From Ustilago trichophora (lineage: Eukaryota > Basidiomycota > Ustilaginomycetes > Ustilaginales > Ustilaginaceae): DNA of 64,000 nt. Of this stretch, positions 8,694 to 18,915 are shown one piece after another (position 1 is the first letter of the stretch; the number at the start of each line of letters is the position of its first letter). The DNA lies in the NCBI GenBank assembly GCA_900323505.1, contig OOIN01000015.1, positions 1-64,000 on the forward strand, written 5' to 3'. Under the pieces are notes generated by a model. The model saw only the letters and a list, made by a program, of their open reading frames with translations, was not told the DNA's origin and did not search any database. The translations under genes and the position numbers were made by a program.

Positions 8694-8709
8694 CCCTTAA
8701 CCCTAACCC
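8694..8709. repeat. Interstitial telomeric repeat
   Basis: CCCTTAACCCTAACCC, about 2.7 telomere units including one imperfect unit, lies between the minisatellite and the P-loop gene. It has the same orientation as the chromosome-end telomere. Confidence 0.85.
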
Positions 8710-8836
8710 GCTCCGAGGCATGGTTTGCCATACTTTCGGCTGTGCGTAGTACTCGGGGTTCATCTTGCAGTGGGCCTGAATCGGGCTTGGCAAATTCTTC
8801 CTTGGCAATCTTTGCGATTTTGCCAAGCAAATAAGA

Positions 8837-10273
8837 TCAAAAGCGACAGGTATCCAAGGGCAAAGACGGACGCAATAGCGGGGGTGGCAAACCCTCACCG
8901 GCAGAGCTGCCTTGATTGCGCTGCATGTCGCTATCGATGCTGCTTGGGTCCGATGCTGGAGCTGGTTCGGGAAAGGAGTCATCCGGGTCATTGCAAGCTG
9001 CCAGATCAAGATGCGAGCTAGGGCAAAACTGCAAACCGTCTTCCTTGTCCAAGTGAGTGAATCGGTAGTTGGTGATAAAGTCAGGACCGTCGTGGATGGC
9101 GAGGGCAAGATGAAAGACGGCGGTGTGCCAGCACAGATGCGGATTGGAGTGCTTGCATGTGACAGTCTTGGCTACCAAAGTGTCAGAGTCGGGTGCAATA
9201 GCAGTGACAGCAGCTGGGGCAGCAGACGAGCCGGATGCGGTGGGGTTGGGAGGGGAGTGGTACCCTGCTGGAGCACGCGGCGGACGCTCGAGGCCATCGA
9301 AACAGCCACTGGCAAGCAAGCGTTTTTCAAGCGAGTAGGCCAGGACAGCAAAGTAGGCGCCGAGCCAGCAGGCGATGCGCCTGTGATGCTGAAAAGGATC
9401 GGAATCAACAGGGGAGAGAAAAGCATAGACAGAATCGTTGTTGGGAGGGAACGAGACGCAATTGCGTACACTGGATGGGAGGGGAGAGCATGTGCAAACC
9501 AGGAAGCCAGCCTGGCATGCCAAGAGCTGAACGGCGAGCTTGGATTTTCCCATCCCAGAAGATTGGAGGATGGGGAAGCATTTGGAGTAGACGTGCATGG
9601 GATGTTGAAGGATGTAGCGGTTGGCATTGAGAACGTAAGCTTCGAGCATGTGGACAAGTCGACCATGAAACGGCAGCAGAAAGTCGGATCGAACGCAATT
9701 TGGAGTGAGACCAGGAGCATCATTGGTGCCAAGTGCCAGTGAGTGTGCAGGGTATGCCGAGGCTTCGGGAAGGGCAAAAGGCAAAATTTGGATGAAGAGG
9801 TCTAGGTCAGCGGGCGGTAGTTCAATCGTCCCAGCACGCATGAAGACGGATATCTGGGAGTGTAGGACACGCACAAAGCACTTGGCATCAACAGGAGATT
9901 TGGGTGAGCCGTCTGGGCAAAACAAGAGCAAGGCGAGGTTGTTTGAGGTGCTTGGCGTGTTTGGCATTGAATTGGAGCCAACAAGAGGATCTGCATGGTC
10001 ACGCTGCTGGCTGCGTTTATGGAGATCTGAGACCCATATCCAGATGCGTAGCAGTATGGGATGAATGTCTGCACGGAGATCGGCAAGGGTTAATTCCGTT
10101 AAGTCATCAATGGCTAGGCCTTGGGGGATGCCTGCCAGCTGACAGAGCAGACTGCGCAGCCGTGAGCCAAGTGAAGGAGACTCGGCAAGTGCGCTTGTGA
10201 CAAGCTTGCATAGACGTGATTCCAAGCTGGTGATGGTTGCACTTGCAGCCGCAGTAGCAGCAACAGCGTCCAT
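8837..10273 (-). CDS. Subtelomeric P-loop protein of unknown function
   Basis: The start is taken at MDAVAATAAASA (10273), giving 478 residues. The frame stays open to 10447 (MCPKETRVW), which would give 536 residues. Mid-protein is VYSKCFPILQSSGMGKSKLA, a clear Walker A (SSGMGKSK) in the context F-P-I-L-Q-S-S-G-x-G-K-S. Further on is CVSFPPNNDSVYAFL. In fungal accessory genomes a family of NTPase-like proteins shares this QSSGxGKS block followed by a PP-x-D/N-x2-V segment; some relatives are linked to Crinkler-type or transposon-derived proteins. The C-terminal 100 residues are Pro/Ser-rich. No Walker B was recognised with confidence. It shares orientation with the 919-residue gene 426 bases downstream. 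Confidence 0.6.
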   Translation of the reverse strand: MDAVAATAAASATITSLESRLCKLVTSALAESPSLGSRLRSLLCQLAGIPQGLAIDDLTELTLADLRADIHPILLRIWIWVSDLHKRSQQRDHADPLVGSNSMPNTPSTSNNLALLLFCPDGSPKSPVDAKCFVRVLHSQISVFMRAGTIELPPADLDLFIQILPFALPEASAYPAHSLALGTNDAPGLTPNCVRSDFLLPFHGRLVHMLEAYVLNANRYILQHPMHVYSKCFPILQSSGMGKSKLAVQLLACQAGFLVCTCSPLPSSVRNCVSFPPNNDSVYAFLSPVDSDPFQHHRRIACWLGAYFAVLAYSLEKRLLASGCFDGLERPPRAPAGYHSPPNPTASGSSAAPAAVTAIAPDSDTLVAKTVTCKHSNPHLCWHTAVFHLALAIHDGPDFITNYRFTHLDKEDGLQFCPSSHLDLAACNDPDDSFPEPAPASDPSSIDSDMQRNQGSSAGEGLPPPLLRPSLPLDTCRF

Positions 10274-10660
10274 GGTGTGTGTGGTGTGCTTGCTGATGGT
10301 GGCGGTGGTGGATAGAAGGTCAAGTCTTTTGTTGGCTGAGTTGTGTTTGTGCTTCACTGGATCGGATCTCGGATTTGGGAATGAGCCACGACTTGGATCG
10401 ACGCCGTCCAATTTCATCAGCCAAACACGCGTTTCTTTCGGACACACAATTTAGTTCATAGCAAGCTTGCACTTCAATCGTTCTCAGACATTTTGAGGTT
10501 CGCGTCCAAGAGTGTCTTGAAATGGTACAGTATACTTCTTATTCGGCTGAATGGGCGATTCGTCTGCATCTTTGCTTGTCGGGTGGTATATAGCGTAAAC
10601 TTTGTTCGTTCGTCATTGATAGAGTACTGCAGTCGAGGTACTCTCAGCTGTCAATCAGTT

Positions 10661-13600
10661 TCAGCGTCCGCCCTTCTTCTTCTTCTTCTTGCCGCCGCCA
10701 GAAGTGCTGATAGGCTTTGATACGTTAGAGGGGTCCAGCGCCTTGTCTGTGATGTCCTTTGGCGAGCTGTCTAATTCAGCAAACACGGCAACGGGAGAGT
10801 TGTCTGTTGTGTGCGTCTCCTTGCTGCCTTCACAGAGCAAGCCAGAACCTGCGCTCATCTGACTGCCACTGCTGCCACCATCCGAGCTGGATGGACTGCT
10901 GTCGCGCAGAGCTGTTTGACTGACCTTGGCTTCCACCTTGCTTTCCAGCGTCGCTGTCAAGCCACTACTCTGGCTCAACAGGCTTGAGCGCATCGAGTTA
11001 CTAGCAGGAAGTGCGTAGACCAGCTCCTTGGGGGCGTTGACCGTGCTCTTCATCCCTTGCGCCGGTGACAGGCTCGATCGGGACTGTGTCATGGTAGCGT
11101 TTCCCGAGTCTTCGTCCAGCATACCGACGGTAAAGTCGTCGACAAGACTGTTGCTGTCGTGTCCGACCGAAATGCCGTCAAGCTCGTCTCGTTTCTCACG
11201 CTGATCATGGCCCATATCCATCACGTCGAAAAGACGAGCCTCAGCAACCGCTGGGCTGCGACTTGCTACGATAGCGTCCCAGTCGCACTCGTCTGCTTCT
11301 CCTTGCAGAACATCCAGCGGCGCATCTTCCGACTCACTGAAGCGTGTCGACGGCGTCTCGGCCGAGCTGGGTTGCGAACCGCGGGAGCGCTCGTCGTTGC
11401 GCAGCGCCGAGAGTAGGGAAGCGTCGGAACGTACGGAGGCAGGTTCGCCGTGACTACCTCTGCCTTTGCTCGTCCGGTAAGGGCGGCGTTGGGAACGATC
11501 ACGATCTAGATCCTCGTCATCGGCCAGCAAATCGACGTCGTCAACGCCCTCAAACGAGACAGATGTGGCATCGGTGGTGTAACCTCTGCTGCCATCGGGC
11601 GGCGCTGCCCCAGAAGCGCCGCTGGTACGTCGCCTTGCCATCTCGACACCACGTCCTAGCTCCTTGCCTGCGCGATAGATCCCTCCAAGTCCGCCGGCAA
11701 CAATGCGAATGGGGATACTGCTGCCTGTTGTCCAGCCAGACGAACGGCCGCGCTGACCTTGCGGGAAACTTGGAATATGGGATGAAGCGCTCCTGGGAGG
11801 CAGCTGTTCCGGATCGAACGACATCTGGTCTAGAGCACGAGCCAAGCTGTCGTCGAAGGAGCTCAGACCTTCCGACGAGGGTTCGCGCGATACCATACGA
11901 GCAGTGCGGCGGACTTGAATCGAACGCGAGCCTCGACGCTGTACGCAGCGCAACGACTCTCCCGATCCAGCTTGAGCAGAGGATGGCTTGCTGTTGCGCG
12001 TCCGTGTGTGGAAGAAGGTCTGGCGAGACAGGAAGATGGAGGACGGGAGGATCGCAGGAGACTGACTGTAGGTCTCAATCTCGGCTTTGGCGACTGAAGC
12101 AAGGGGCTTCAGCAGCGCAACTTCGGATCGATCGGTGGGTCGAGACGCACTCGTATGCTCCAACGGTGAAGTGACACTTTGCTTTGTGGGTGCATCGGTC
12201 TCGGGCGCGAGGTGTTCCCAAAGTGCGATGCGCACGCATTCGGCCTGGAGTCGTGGCGCCTGTTGGCCATGAAGCAGGCCCTCTCCGGCTCTCCTCATCA
12301 TCTGTGAAAGGCCAGAAGAGCGTGGCGATGATGGCGAGGCAAAGCGTTGCTTGGCTTCAGGGCTGGTGGCATGTATGTCCTCGCTGGCTGTGCTAGCAGT
12401 GGGTGCGCGCGTCTGTGTGCTCCAGCATCGAAGCGCGTGAAGAGTGACGCTTGTAGCGCGAGGATCATTGGTCAAGATCTCGAAAGGCATGCTTGCGTCC
12501 CCATCAGAGCCACGACCCCGCTCGTCACTGCTCACAAGTAGGAAGGATGGAGGTGCGCACCTGGACTGCATAGCTGACGTAGTCGTGAAGCCAGTCTCTG
12601 TGCTAATTCCGGTGGCGGGCTTGGCAAGCGTCTCCTGTTGCGGCGGTGGCGCTGGTCGTGTGGATCGAGTCAGGCTAGCGAGAGATACTCCGGAGGGTGG
12701 GAGGATTTGCGGATTCCTGACCTTGCCTTCAACATGGTTCGCAATTGAAGGTATGCCGCCGAAAGGATTGATGGCGTAGACGTGCACGGTTCCGCTGTGT
12801 GTGCCGACAGTGACCCACTGAGCATCGGAGCTCCATTCTGCGTGCACCACCTCTGCAGTGGTGATGCCGCGCATCAGCTTGTAGCGGTGCAGAACTGCTG
12901 AGGATGAAGAGTTGCCAGCATTGCCAAAGGTGCCCGCCAAAGGCAGCTCGAAGACGTGGAAAGCATGTCCAAGCGTATCGGCTGTCAAGATGAGGCGGCC
13001 GCATGTGCTAAAGGCAATGCGTGCCAGAGCATGGCCAGATGGCACGAAGGAGCAGACGGTACGTGCGTCAGAGCCGAGGTCGATGATACGCACGCAGCCA
13101 GACTGGACAGCATTGGAGCTGCTACCGGATGCAGCGGACACCTCGGACCTGATCGGCGCCGCCGCCGCAGTGCCTGTAGACAAACGCTTGGCGCTGCGGA
13201 CACCATCTGCAGCAAGGAGCATGGGTGAGATCGAGGCGGAGGAGGATGGCCGAGAAGGATGCGCAGTGTGAGGGGCAGACTGAGAAAGCAGACTGAGTTG
13301 AGGAGGGGAGAATGCGGCCGTATTTGCGGGAGGGCTGCCTGCCTGCGGCCAGTAGGAGCTGCCCCACTCGCCTAGCGTACGAACGCCACTCATGACGCCT
13401 CCACGGATACGCCGAGCTGCGTCGCCTACCTGGGTCGAAGTCTCGAAGAGGTTGTCGCGCATCTCGCCCACTCGTCCGGATGCATCGGCTTGCATACCTG
13501 CAAAGGGTCGCGAGGGATCGTGGTAGGAGGCGTTGGAGGCCTTGCGAGCATCGGAACGGATGGGCGAGACATGGTGGGATGCTGTGCAGGCGAAGGCAAG

Positions 13601-14782
13601 AAGGCGGTGAGAGAGCGAGATGGGAGATGGGCGATCGCATGTAGCCACTGAAGCATCGACGACGGGCGAGTGAAGGTACTCGAGTTTCGGGGTGGAAAGC
13701 ACGTGAATGGAAGCTGGCGAAGCAAACGAAAGGACCAGGAAGCGTTGGTTGCACTGCGATTCGACCTTGGGCCACAGTCGGATGCCGCTGTCCTCGGTGC
13801 GCTCATCTTGATCGTTAGGATGCGTAGGCTGATGAAGCAGCTGGATGGACGCTTGTACCTGATGAGCTGTGAGCGAGTAGGCAAGCAAGAAGGTAGCATT
13901 GTCATGGTCTTGCAGTACGACTAAAAGCTGAGGTTCGGTGCTGTCGACGCTAGGATGTCGCACGAGTGCGGTCAGGAGGTGTGCGCGAGAGGGCGAGGAG
14001 GATGCTGCAGCTGAAGCGTGCAGGGTATGGGCTGCGTTGGGGAGGCAAAGCAGCTCGGTGATTTGGCGATCCTGCACGAGGAGAGCCTGGAGCGTGCCGT
14101 CATCAAAGTACGAGATGAGCAAGGGAGCCCACTTTAGAGGGTTTGCTTTGAGCGGAAGACGATCCCAGCGAGACCAGAGAACGCGAGGCTGGGTGGGTGG
14201 TGAAGCTTGCTCGGATTGATGTGCGTGATGCAAGGCGGCTTGTATGCGGGTGGGGTCGGGTTGAGAGCCAGCATTGTGGAAAGCGTCGTAGATGGGAGAG
14301 ACGGAGCCATCGGTTCGAAGAGGCGTTGAGTGATCGGCAGAAGCAGACACGAGCGGAGAAGGTGGATTGGGTGGATTGGAATGAGCGGCGATGATGTTCG
14401 AGATGCCACGGTTGGCGTGGTGAGACAATGCAGAGATGGTTGAAGTGACAGTGTCGATGGCGGAGATGGGCTTCAAAGTGGATGGTACAAACACACGGGG
14501 CATGGACTCGGGTGGTGCATGGCGTGCGAGAGGAGTGAAAGCTGCTGCGATGTGAGGCTCCAGCGAGGCGGGCTCAGTAGCTGTAACTGCTGCTTGAGGC
14601 GGAGGCGGAGGCGGAGGCGGAGGCAGGGATGGTGCAGGTTGAGGTGAGATCGCAGTTGCAGTCGCAGGAGAGGAAGTTGTAGGAAGGGAGAGTGGTGATT
14701 CTAGGGGCTTGGAAGGAGGAGAGTCGATTTTCTTGTTTTGCTTTGTGGAGGAGGCATTGGAGTGGTTGGAGCGAGGGCTCAT
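10661..14782 (-). CDS. BCAS3-like WD-repeat protein
   Basis: A single frame of 1373 residues begins MSPRSNHSNASS. The N-terminal 90 residues are Pro/Ser-rich with a polyproline run. Beta-propeller-like sequence runs about 200-400 and again 560-680. The second part holds CVRIIDLG, then FSTCGRLILTADTLGHAFHVF, then LMRGITTAEVVHAEWSSD and GTVHVYAINPFGG, which match the conserved BCAS3 core (RG-T-A and GTVH-INP-GG). BCAS3 proteins are linked to phosphoinositide binding and autophagy-site recruitment in animals. The long C-terminal half is Ser-rich, likely disordered, and ends in GGGKKKKKKGGR. This is the first clearly core gene inward from the telomere. Confidence 0.75.
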   Translation of the reverse strand: MSPRSNHSNASSTKQNKKIDSPPSKPLESPLSLPTTSSPATATAISPQPAPSLPPPPPPPPPQAAVTATEPASLEPHIAAAFTPLARHAPPESMPRVFVPSTLKPISAIDTVTSTISALSHHANRGISNIIAAHSNPPNPPSPLVSASADHSTPLRTDGSVSPIYDAFHNAGSQPDPTRIQAALHHAHQSEQASPPTQPRVLWSRWDRLPLKANPLKWAPLLISYFDDGTLQALLVQDRQITELLCLPNAAHTLHASAAASSSPSRAHLLTALVRHPSVDSTEPQLLVVLQDHDNATFLLAYSLTAHQVQASIQLLHQPTHPNDQDERTEDSGIRLWPKVESQCNQRFLVLSFASPASIHVLSTPKLEYLHSPVVDASVATCDRPSPISLSHRLLAFACTASHHVSPIRSDARKASNASYHDPSRPFAGMQADASGRVGEMRDNLFETSTQVGDAARRIRGGVMSGVRTLGEWGSSYWPQAGSPPANTAAFSPPQLSLLSQSAPHTAHPSRPSSSASISPMLLAADGVRSAKRLSTGTAAAAPIRSEVSAASGSSSNAVQSGCVRIIDLGSDARTVCSFVPSGHALARIAFSTCGRLILTADTLGHAFHVFELPLAGTFGNAGNSSSSAVLHRYKLMRGITTAEVVHAEWSSDAQWVTVGTHSGTVHVYAINPFGGIPSIANHVEGKVRNPQILPPSGVSLASLTRSTRPAPPPQQETLAKPATGISTETGFTTTSAMQSRCAPPSFLLVSSDERGRGSDGDASMPFEILTNDPRATSVTLHALRCWSTQTRAPTASTASEDIHATSPEAKQRFASPSSPRSSGLSQMMRRAGEGLLHGQQAPRLQAECVRIALWEHLAPETDAPTKQSVTSPLEHTSASRPTDRSEVALLKPLASVAKAEIETYSQSPAILPSSIFLSRQTFFHTRTRNSKPSSAQAGSGESLRCVQRRGSRSIQVRRTARMVSREPSSEGLSSFDDSLARALDQMSFDPEQLPPRSASSHIPSFPQGQRGRSSGWTTGSSIPIRIVAGGLGGIYRAGKELGRGVEMARRRTSGASGAAPPDGSRGYTTDATSVSFEGVDDVDLLADDEDLDRDRSQRRPYRTSKGRGSHGEPASVRSDASLLSALRNDERSRGSQPSSAETPSTRFSESEDAPLDVLQGEADECDWDAIVASRSPAVAEARLFDVMDMGHDQREKRDELDGISVGHDSNSLVDDFTVGMLDEDSGNATMTQSRSSLSPAQGMKSTVNAPKELVYALPASNSMRSSLLSQSSGLTATLESKVEAKVSQTALRDSSPSSSDGGSSGSQMSAGSGLLCEGSKETHTTDNSPVAVFAELDSSPKDITDKALDPSNVSKPISTSGGGKKKKKKGGR

Positions 14783-15100
14783 GGATGGACGGCTCGATGT
14801 GAGCGCTGGACAAGGAAGGCGATGAGGGGCGAGAGCGATGGACGACGAGAGATGCTAGCCGGTCAGAGGAGAGCAGATGGCGGCGATGCGGTGTGAGATG
14901 AAGAATGAGGAGAGAGGCGCTACGGCTGGAGCTGAGGATTGTGACCAACGGGACGGTATTGGATTGGCAGCGAAAGCGTATGACAGCAGGCAGTGGATGC
15001 AGCAGCGTGAGAGCTGCACTACGAGAGGATAGAGCAGAAAGCAGAGCCCAGGTGAGTAGAGAAGAAAAGAGTGGTAAAGGCTGAGGATGGATGCCGAGTA

Positions 15101-15104
<4 letters not shown>

Positions 15105-15168
<64 letters not shown>
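15105..15168. repeat. (GA)32 microsatellite
   Basis: An uninterrupted GA dinucleotide run in the upstream region of the BCAS3-like gene; polypyrimidine on that gene's sense strand. Confidence 0.98.
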
Positions 15169-15171
<3 letters not shown>

Positions 15172-15410
15172 GCGAAACGAGAATAGACAGTTGTTAAGAT
15201 AGCGTGTTAGGAGCTTGTTAGCAGCGAAGAGCGATTCGGATGGAAGCTGGTGATGGGCGGGGCAGTGGGGCAAGTGGGGCAAGTGGGGAAAGTGGGTTTT
15301 GAGGAGCGAGAGAGTGTGAGAGACAGGTTTTGCTTGGTTGTGCTTGTGCTTGAGCGTGATCAAGTAATGTTAGATGATGGGAGGGAGTGCTGATATGTTG
15401 CCAATTGGTG

Positions 15411-15476
15411 GTGATGATGATGATGATGATGAGGAGGAGGAGGAGGAGGAGGAGGAGGAGGAGGAGGAGGAGGAGG
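15411..15476. repeat. (GAT)n(GAG)n compound microsatellite
   Basis: Seven GAT triplets change directly into about fifteen GAG triplets. The tract is intergenic. Confidence 0.95.
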
Positions 15477-16080
15477 GGCTGATAGCAGTGTACACTGTGA
15501 CAGTAGTCAAGCTGTGATTGAACCCTGAACGCCAATCTGTGAATCACCAACACGCGTCACACCAGATCACACTGGTAAAGTGCCTGTACTGTACTGTAGC
15601 TCGCTCGCTTTTCGTGACACGTCCGCCTATCTTTGCCTCCACATTGACACACACACTCTCTCTCTGTGACAGCACAATCGCACAGGCCACAAGCATCGCA
15701 TCGAGCATGGCTGTGCAACACCGACACAGAGCCCTGAATGTGAATTACTAAGAGCACTGTTAGACCGCATTTGTTGGACTGAGCCAAGCCATGCCTTTTC
15801 AAGACATGAGATGAGGTGGGATTGCGAGAGGACACAGGACACAAAACTGACCACGACGACGGGTCCAGCAAGTCTGTTGGTCGTCTCGCAACAAGCTTAC
15901 CAGTGCGCTTTCGCAAAGTCAGCCATCTTGACCTTGGTCTCGGAGTGTTGAGCATCAAGTCATACGCACGAGCAGCCAGAGTTGGCTGAGATTCGATTTG
16001 CCTTGATTAAAGACTCTATTATGACAAGAGAACGACAGGCCGAGAGACAATAATGCGGTGAGAAACAAAATGCAAGCCAG

Positions 16081-17316
16081 TTACTTGGGGTCCTTCATAG
16101 CAGCCATGAGCTTTGCCCTCCTGTCGTAGAGCTCCTTGTCGGCGCCTTCCCAATTGCTTCCGTAGCCGTTCTTTATGGCTCTGGACATGCTCTTGTGCGT
16201 GACAGTGTTGTCGCTGTTGTCGAGGATGGCCAAGAGCCTCCTGAACCAATCGGGCGAAGCACGAAGCCATGGAAGCATGTTTGCAAACCCGGGAAGCATA
16301 AGGTGCTGAGAAAGACCCGAATCCAGAGTCCAGACAACCTCTTGTGCCACCTGGATGGGCTCAAGAACTGGAGTGAAGAAAGGGTCGGCATGGTCTTCCA
16401 TCCCGTCACCGAGGGCGGTGCGCACCTTGGTAGGGGCGACCAGCGTGGTTCGGACGCGGGGGGCGTTGTAGCGGGTGCGGAACTCGATGGCGAGACACTC
16501 GTGAAAGGCAAGAGCCGCAGCTTTCGAGGTGGCGTATTCGGACATGGACGGGAGAGTGCAGTATGCACCAGCCGAGGAGACGGTGATGACGTGACCGTGG
16601 TTGCGCGCAATCATGTCGGGGATGAATTCCTTTGCGGTGACCCAGTTGGCGAAAGTGTTGATGCGCCACAATCGAGCAGCCGAGTCGAGGTCGACATCGA
16701 GGATGGTGTTACCAGAGGCGACACCAGCACAGTTGATCAGCACACCGATCTTCTTGCCTCCAGTGGCCTCGCGAATCTTTTTCCCGACTTCAGCCACCTG
16801 CTCGCGATTGCTGACGTCGGTCTTGTAGTAAAGGATCTCGGGAGCACCGGCGGGAGCCGGAATGTAAGCGGGGGGAGCCATATCGAGCACTGCGATGTGC
16901 GCCTTTTTGGTGTGACTCAAGAGCTGTACGATCTCCTTGCCGATACCTTGCGAGCCACCGGTGATGACGATGACATCCTTGGTATAGTCGATGGGGTCGC
17001 GCCTCCACTCTTTGTGGTTCCTGACGTAACGGTTGAGGCCGCGATTGATGGTGCGAAGGAGGATGAAGATCCATAGATAGCCAATCCACTTGTACTGAGT
17101 GAAGAGAAGCGACTTGACAAGAGGGAGAGCATCGGTATGGGTGGTAGGAAGGATCAGACTTGGGTTCTTGTGCTTGTGGTAGAAGACGGCGAGTGCGGGT
17201 AGGAGAGCGAGGAAGGGTGTAGAGAAGGGAACCTTGTTGAGGATGCGAAGGACCGAGTCAAAGGTGAAGGGCTCTTTGAACTGGGTCAAGCCTTTGGTGT
17301 TGGTGGATGCTGCCAT
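16081..17316 (-). CDS. Membrane-anchored short-chain dehydrogenase/reductase
   Basis: A 411-residue SDR. Hydrophobic N-terminal segments (about 30-46 and 76-90) suggest anchoring in the ER or lipid droplet. The Rossmann motif TGGSQGIG is at 119-126, NCAG at 195-198, the catalytic serine in VSSAG at about 247 and the catalytic pair Y261/K265 in YATSK, so the classical active site is complete. The layout of two N-terminal anchors followed by an SDR domain resembles the retinol-dehydrogenase-10/17-beta-HSD-11 group; the substrate is likely a lipid or sterol but cannot be named. The C-terminus extends about 80 residues past the core fold. No intron is needed. Confidence 0.85.
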   Translation of the reverse strand: MAASTNTKGLTQFKEPFTFDSVLRILNKVPFSTPFLALLPALAVFYHKHKNPSLILPTTHTDALPLVKSLLFTQYKWIGYLWIFILLRTINRGLNRYVRNHKEWRRDPIDYTKDVIVITGGSQGIGKEIVQLLSHTKKAHIAVLDMAPPAYIPAPAGAPEILYYKTDVSNREQVAEVGKKIREATGGKKIGVLINCAGVASGNTILDVDLDSAARLWRINTFANWVTAKEFIPDMIARNHGHVITVSSAGAYCTLPSMSEYATSKAAALAFHECLAIEFRTRYNAPRVRTTLVAPTKVRTALGDGMEDHADPFFTPVLEPIQVAQEVVWTLDSGLSQHLMLPGFANMLPWLRASPDWFRRLLAILDNSDNTVTHKSMSRAIKNGYGSNWEGADKELYDRRAKLMAAMKDPK

Positions 17317-18687
17317 GACTGGTGCAATCTATGGATAGAGTCGAGGTCACGAGCAATGCTTAGTGTGAGGTGTGGCAAGGTAAGGAAGGAAACGTCGATG
17401 GTACAAAGATAGGAACTGTTATATACGGAACACAGCAAGAAAGAGAGGGGGTTCAAAGGGCACCAAGAGGGACAGAGACAGAAAAAGCGGGGCGGGCCGC
17501 AATGCATTGATGGATGCACGAGATGGATGGATGGATGGATGTTGCAGACGGCTGAAACAAGCTAGACGAGAAGGAGAACGAGTGAAAGTGGCTGGCTTGG
17601 CTGCGGAGAAGGAAGACGATGCTCGCAAAAAAAAATTGGGCAGGAAAAGGCGGCGGAGTCAAGAACGGCGACCGGGATTCGTGTGAAATGCGGCCGGCGT
17701 GGATTCAAAAGATTTCAGAAGAGGGAGGAGTTGGTGTGTTTGGGAGCCGCAGCCGATGCGTGACCCTTGTACAGTACTGTATTGTACACGCCGCTCACCG
17801 CCTCGACCGCCTTGAGTCGGCTGTCGTGTCACTCTGTTAGTGAAAGCTACAGTGTAAAGAGTACGCGACGTACCCTAAGTCTTGTTTCAGCTTGAAGATC
17901 TTGAAAGAGGACCAAGTGTTGGGGGGTTAGGGGGGAAGCACTTGAATACGTCGCCAATTATGCGTGCGTTCGAGTGACCGCTCTGTCAGTGGCCCACGCT
18001 GCCTACTGTACATACTCAGCCTGGTAGCGTAAGAGTCAGTCCAGCTTGTTCAAGGTGGCAACCCAACGCCGAGGTGCTCGTACAGCCAGCAGCCTATCAG
18101 GGTCTTGAGCTTTGCCCCTCACACTACAGTCTCGCTTGATAGCGCGGGGCGAATGGGGATCTGTCCCACCGAGACCACCTCAAGTTTTGGCGCCAGTTTC
18201 AAGTCCCCACACAGACAATGCGGATGATAGTGCTGTACTGTACTGTACGGCGCTTTGTCGAAGATTTGGTCAAGGCTGCACTACTGTAAGTACAGCAGTT
18301 GCTGTAAAGAACTCGAACCGAGTTGATGTGTGTTTGGATGCGAAGAGTACAGAGCAACATACCAGTACAGGAGATGGATGCGGCGGCGGCTGTTTGCACA
18401 AAATTGGCGCGTGAAAATCTCGCTCGCATCTCTGTGCCGCAACCATTGAAAAAAATCCGTGGGGTAGACATGTCTAAGCGTGACTAAGCATGGCCAATCA
18501 TCGATGCGTTGGCCCCGATCTTGATGCTTTTGCCTCGAACGCTTTTTGCGCCTCTCCCTCTTGTCCTCTTGACACCATCGCTCGCAGTGACCAGTGACAA
18601 TCTCGCCCCCTCTCTTCAGGTTTTTCGTCCACGGCAAGAAACATCCCTCATCTTAATCAACCGAATACCTTGCCACTGGCTGTCAAG

Positions 18688-18771
18688 ATGCTCTCCTTTG
18701 CCACGTTTGGAATCACTTTCTTCGTTGCCATGGTCGCCATTAGCACCGTCATCACTCTTCTCGAATGGTGA
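18688..18771 (+). CDS. Possible 27-residue single-span membrane peptide
   Basis: ATG to TGA encodes 27 residues beginning MLSFATFGITFFVAM and ending TLLEW, almost entirely hydrophobic, as in very small ER or mitochondrial membrane subunits. The TGG before the stop also contains a GTGATC that could be a splice donor, so the product might be longer. There is no homology evidence. Confidence 0.25.
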   Translation: MLSFATFGITFFVAMVAISTVITLLEW

Positions 18772-18883
18772 TCTCCCCTCTGGTCCTGAGCTCGTAGGCT
18801 TTCAAACAGACTCGGCTCACCATCACAACATTTCAACACCCTTTCAAATAATGGGCCAGGTCATTCTCCACTTTCAGCCTGTG

Positions 18884-18915
18884 CCGCCGTTCCGCCGTTC
18901 CGCCGTTCCGCGGTT
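18884..18915. repeat. 8-nt tandem repeat (CCGCCGTT)x4
   Basis: Three exact copies of CCGCCGTT and one variant (CCGCGGTT), in the upstream region of the RPP30 gene. Confidence 0.9.

Larger units (their letters stand above)
14783..16080. other. Intergenic region with microsatellites
   Basis: Upstream of the BCAS3-like gene and downstream of the SDR gene. It holds the GA tract and the GAT/GAG tracts listed separately and a TGTACTGTACTGTAG motif at 15585-15599. I see no gene here. Confidence 0.6.

Noticed and set aside
8258..8830. Minus-strand 190-codon frame containing the heptapeptide repeat as a gene
   Set aside because: No domain other than the minisatellite; the frame overlaps the start of the zinc-finger gene in another frame. 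Kept as a repeat, with the coding possibility noted.
15557..15926. Possible small spliced gene starting MADFAKAHW at 15926 with a GTAAGC donor at 15900
   Set aside because: Tested acceptors give Cys-rich or unstructured continuations with no family match. Only the first nine codons look protein-like.
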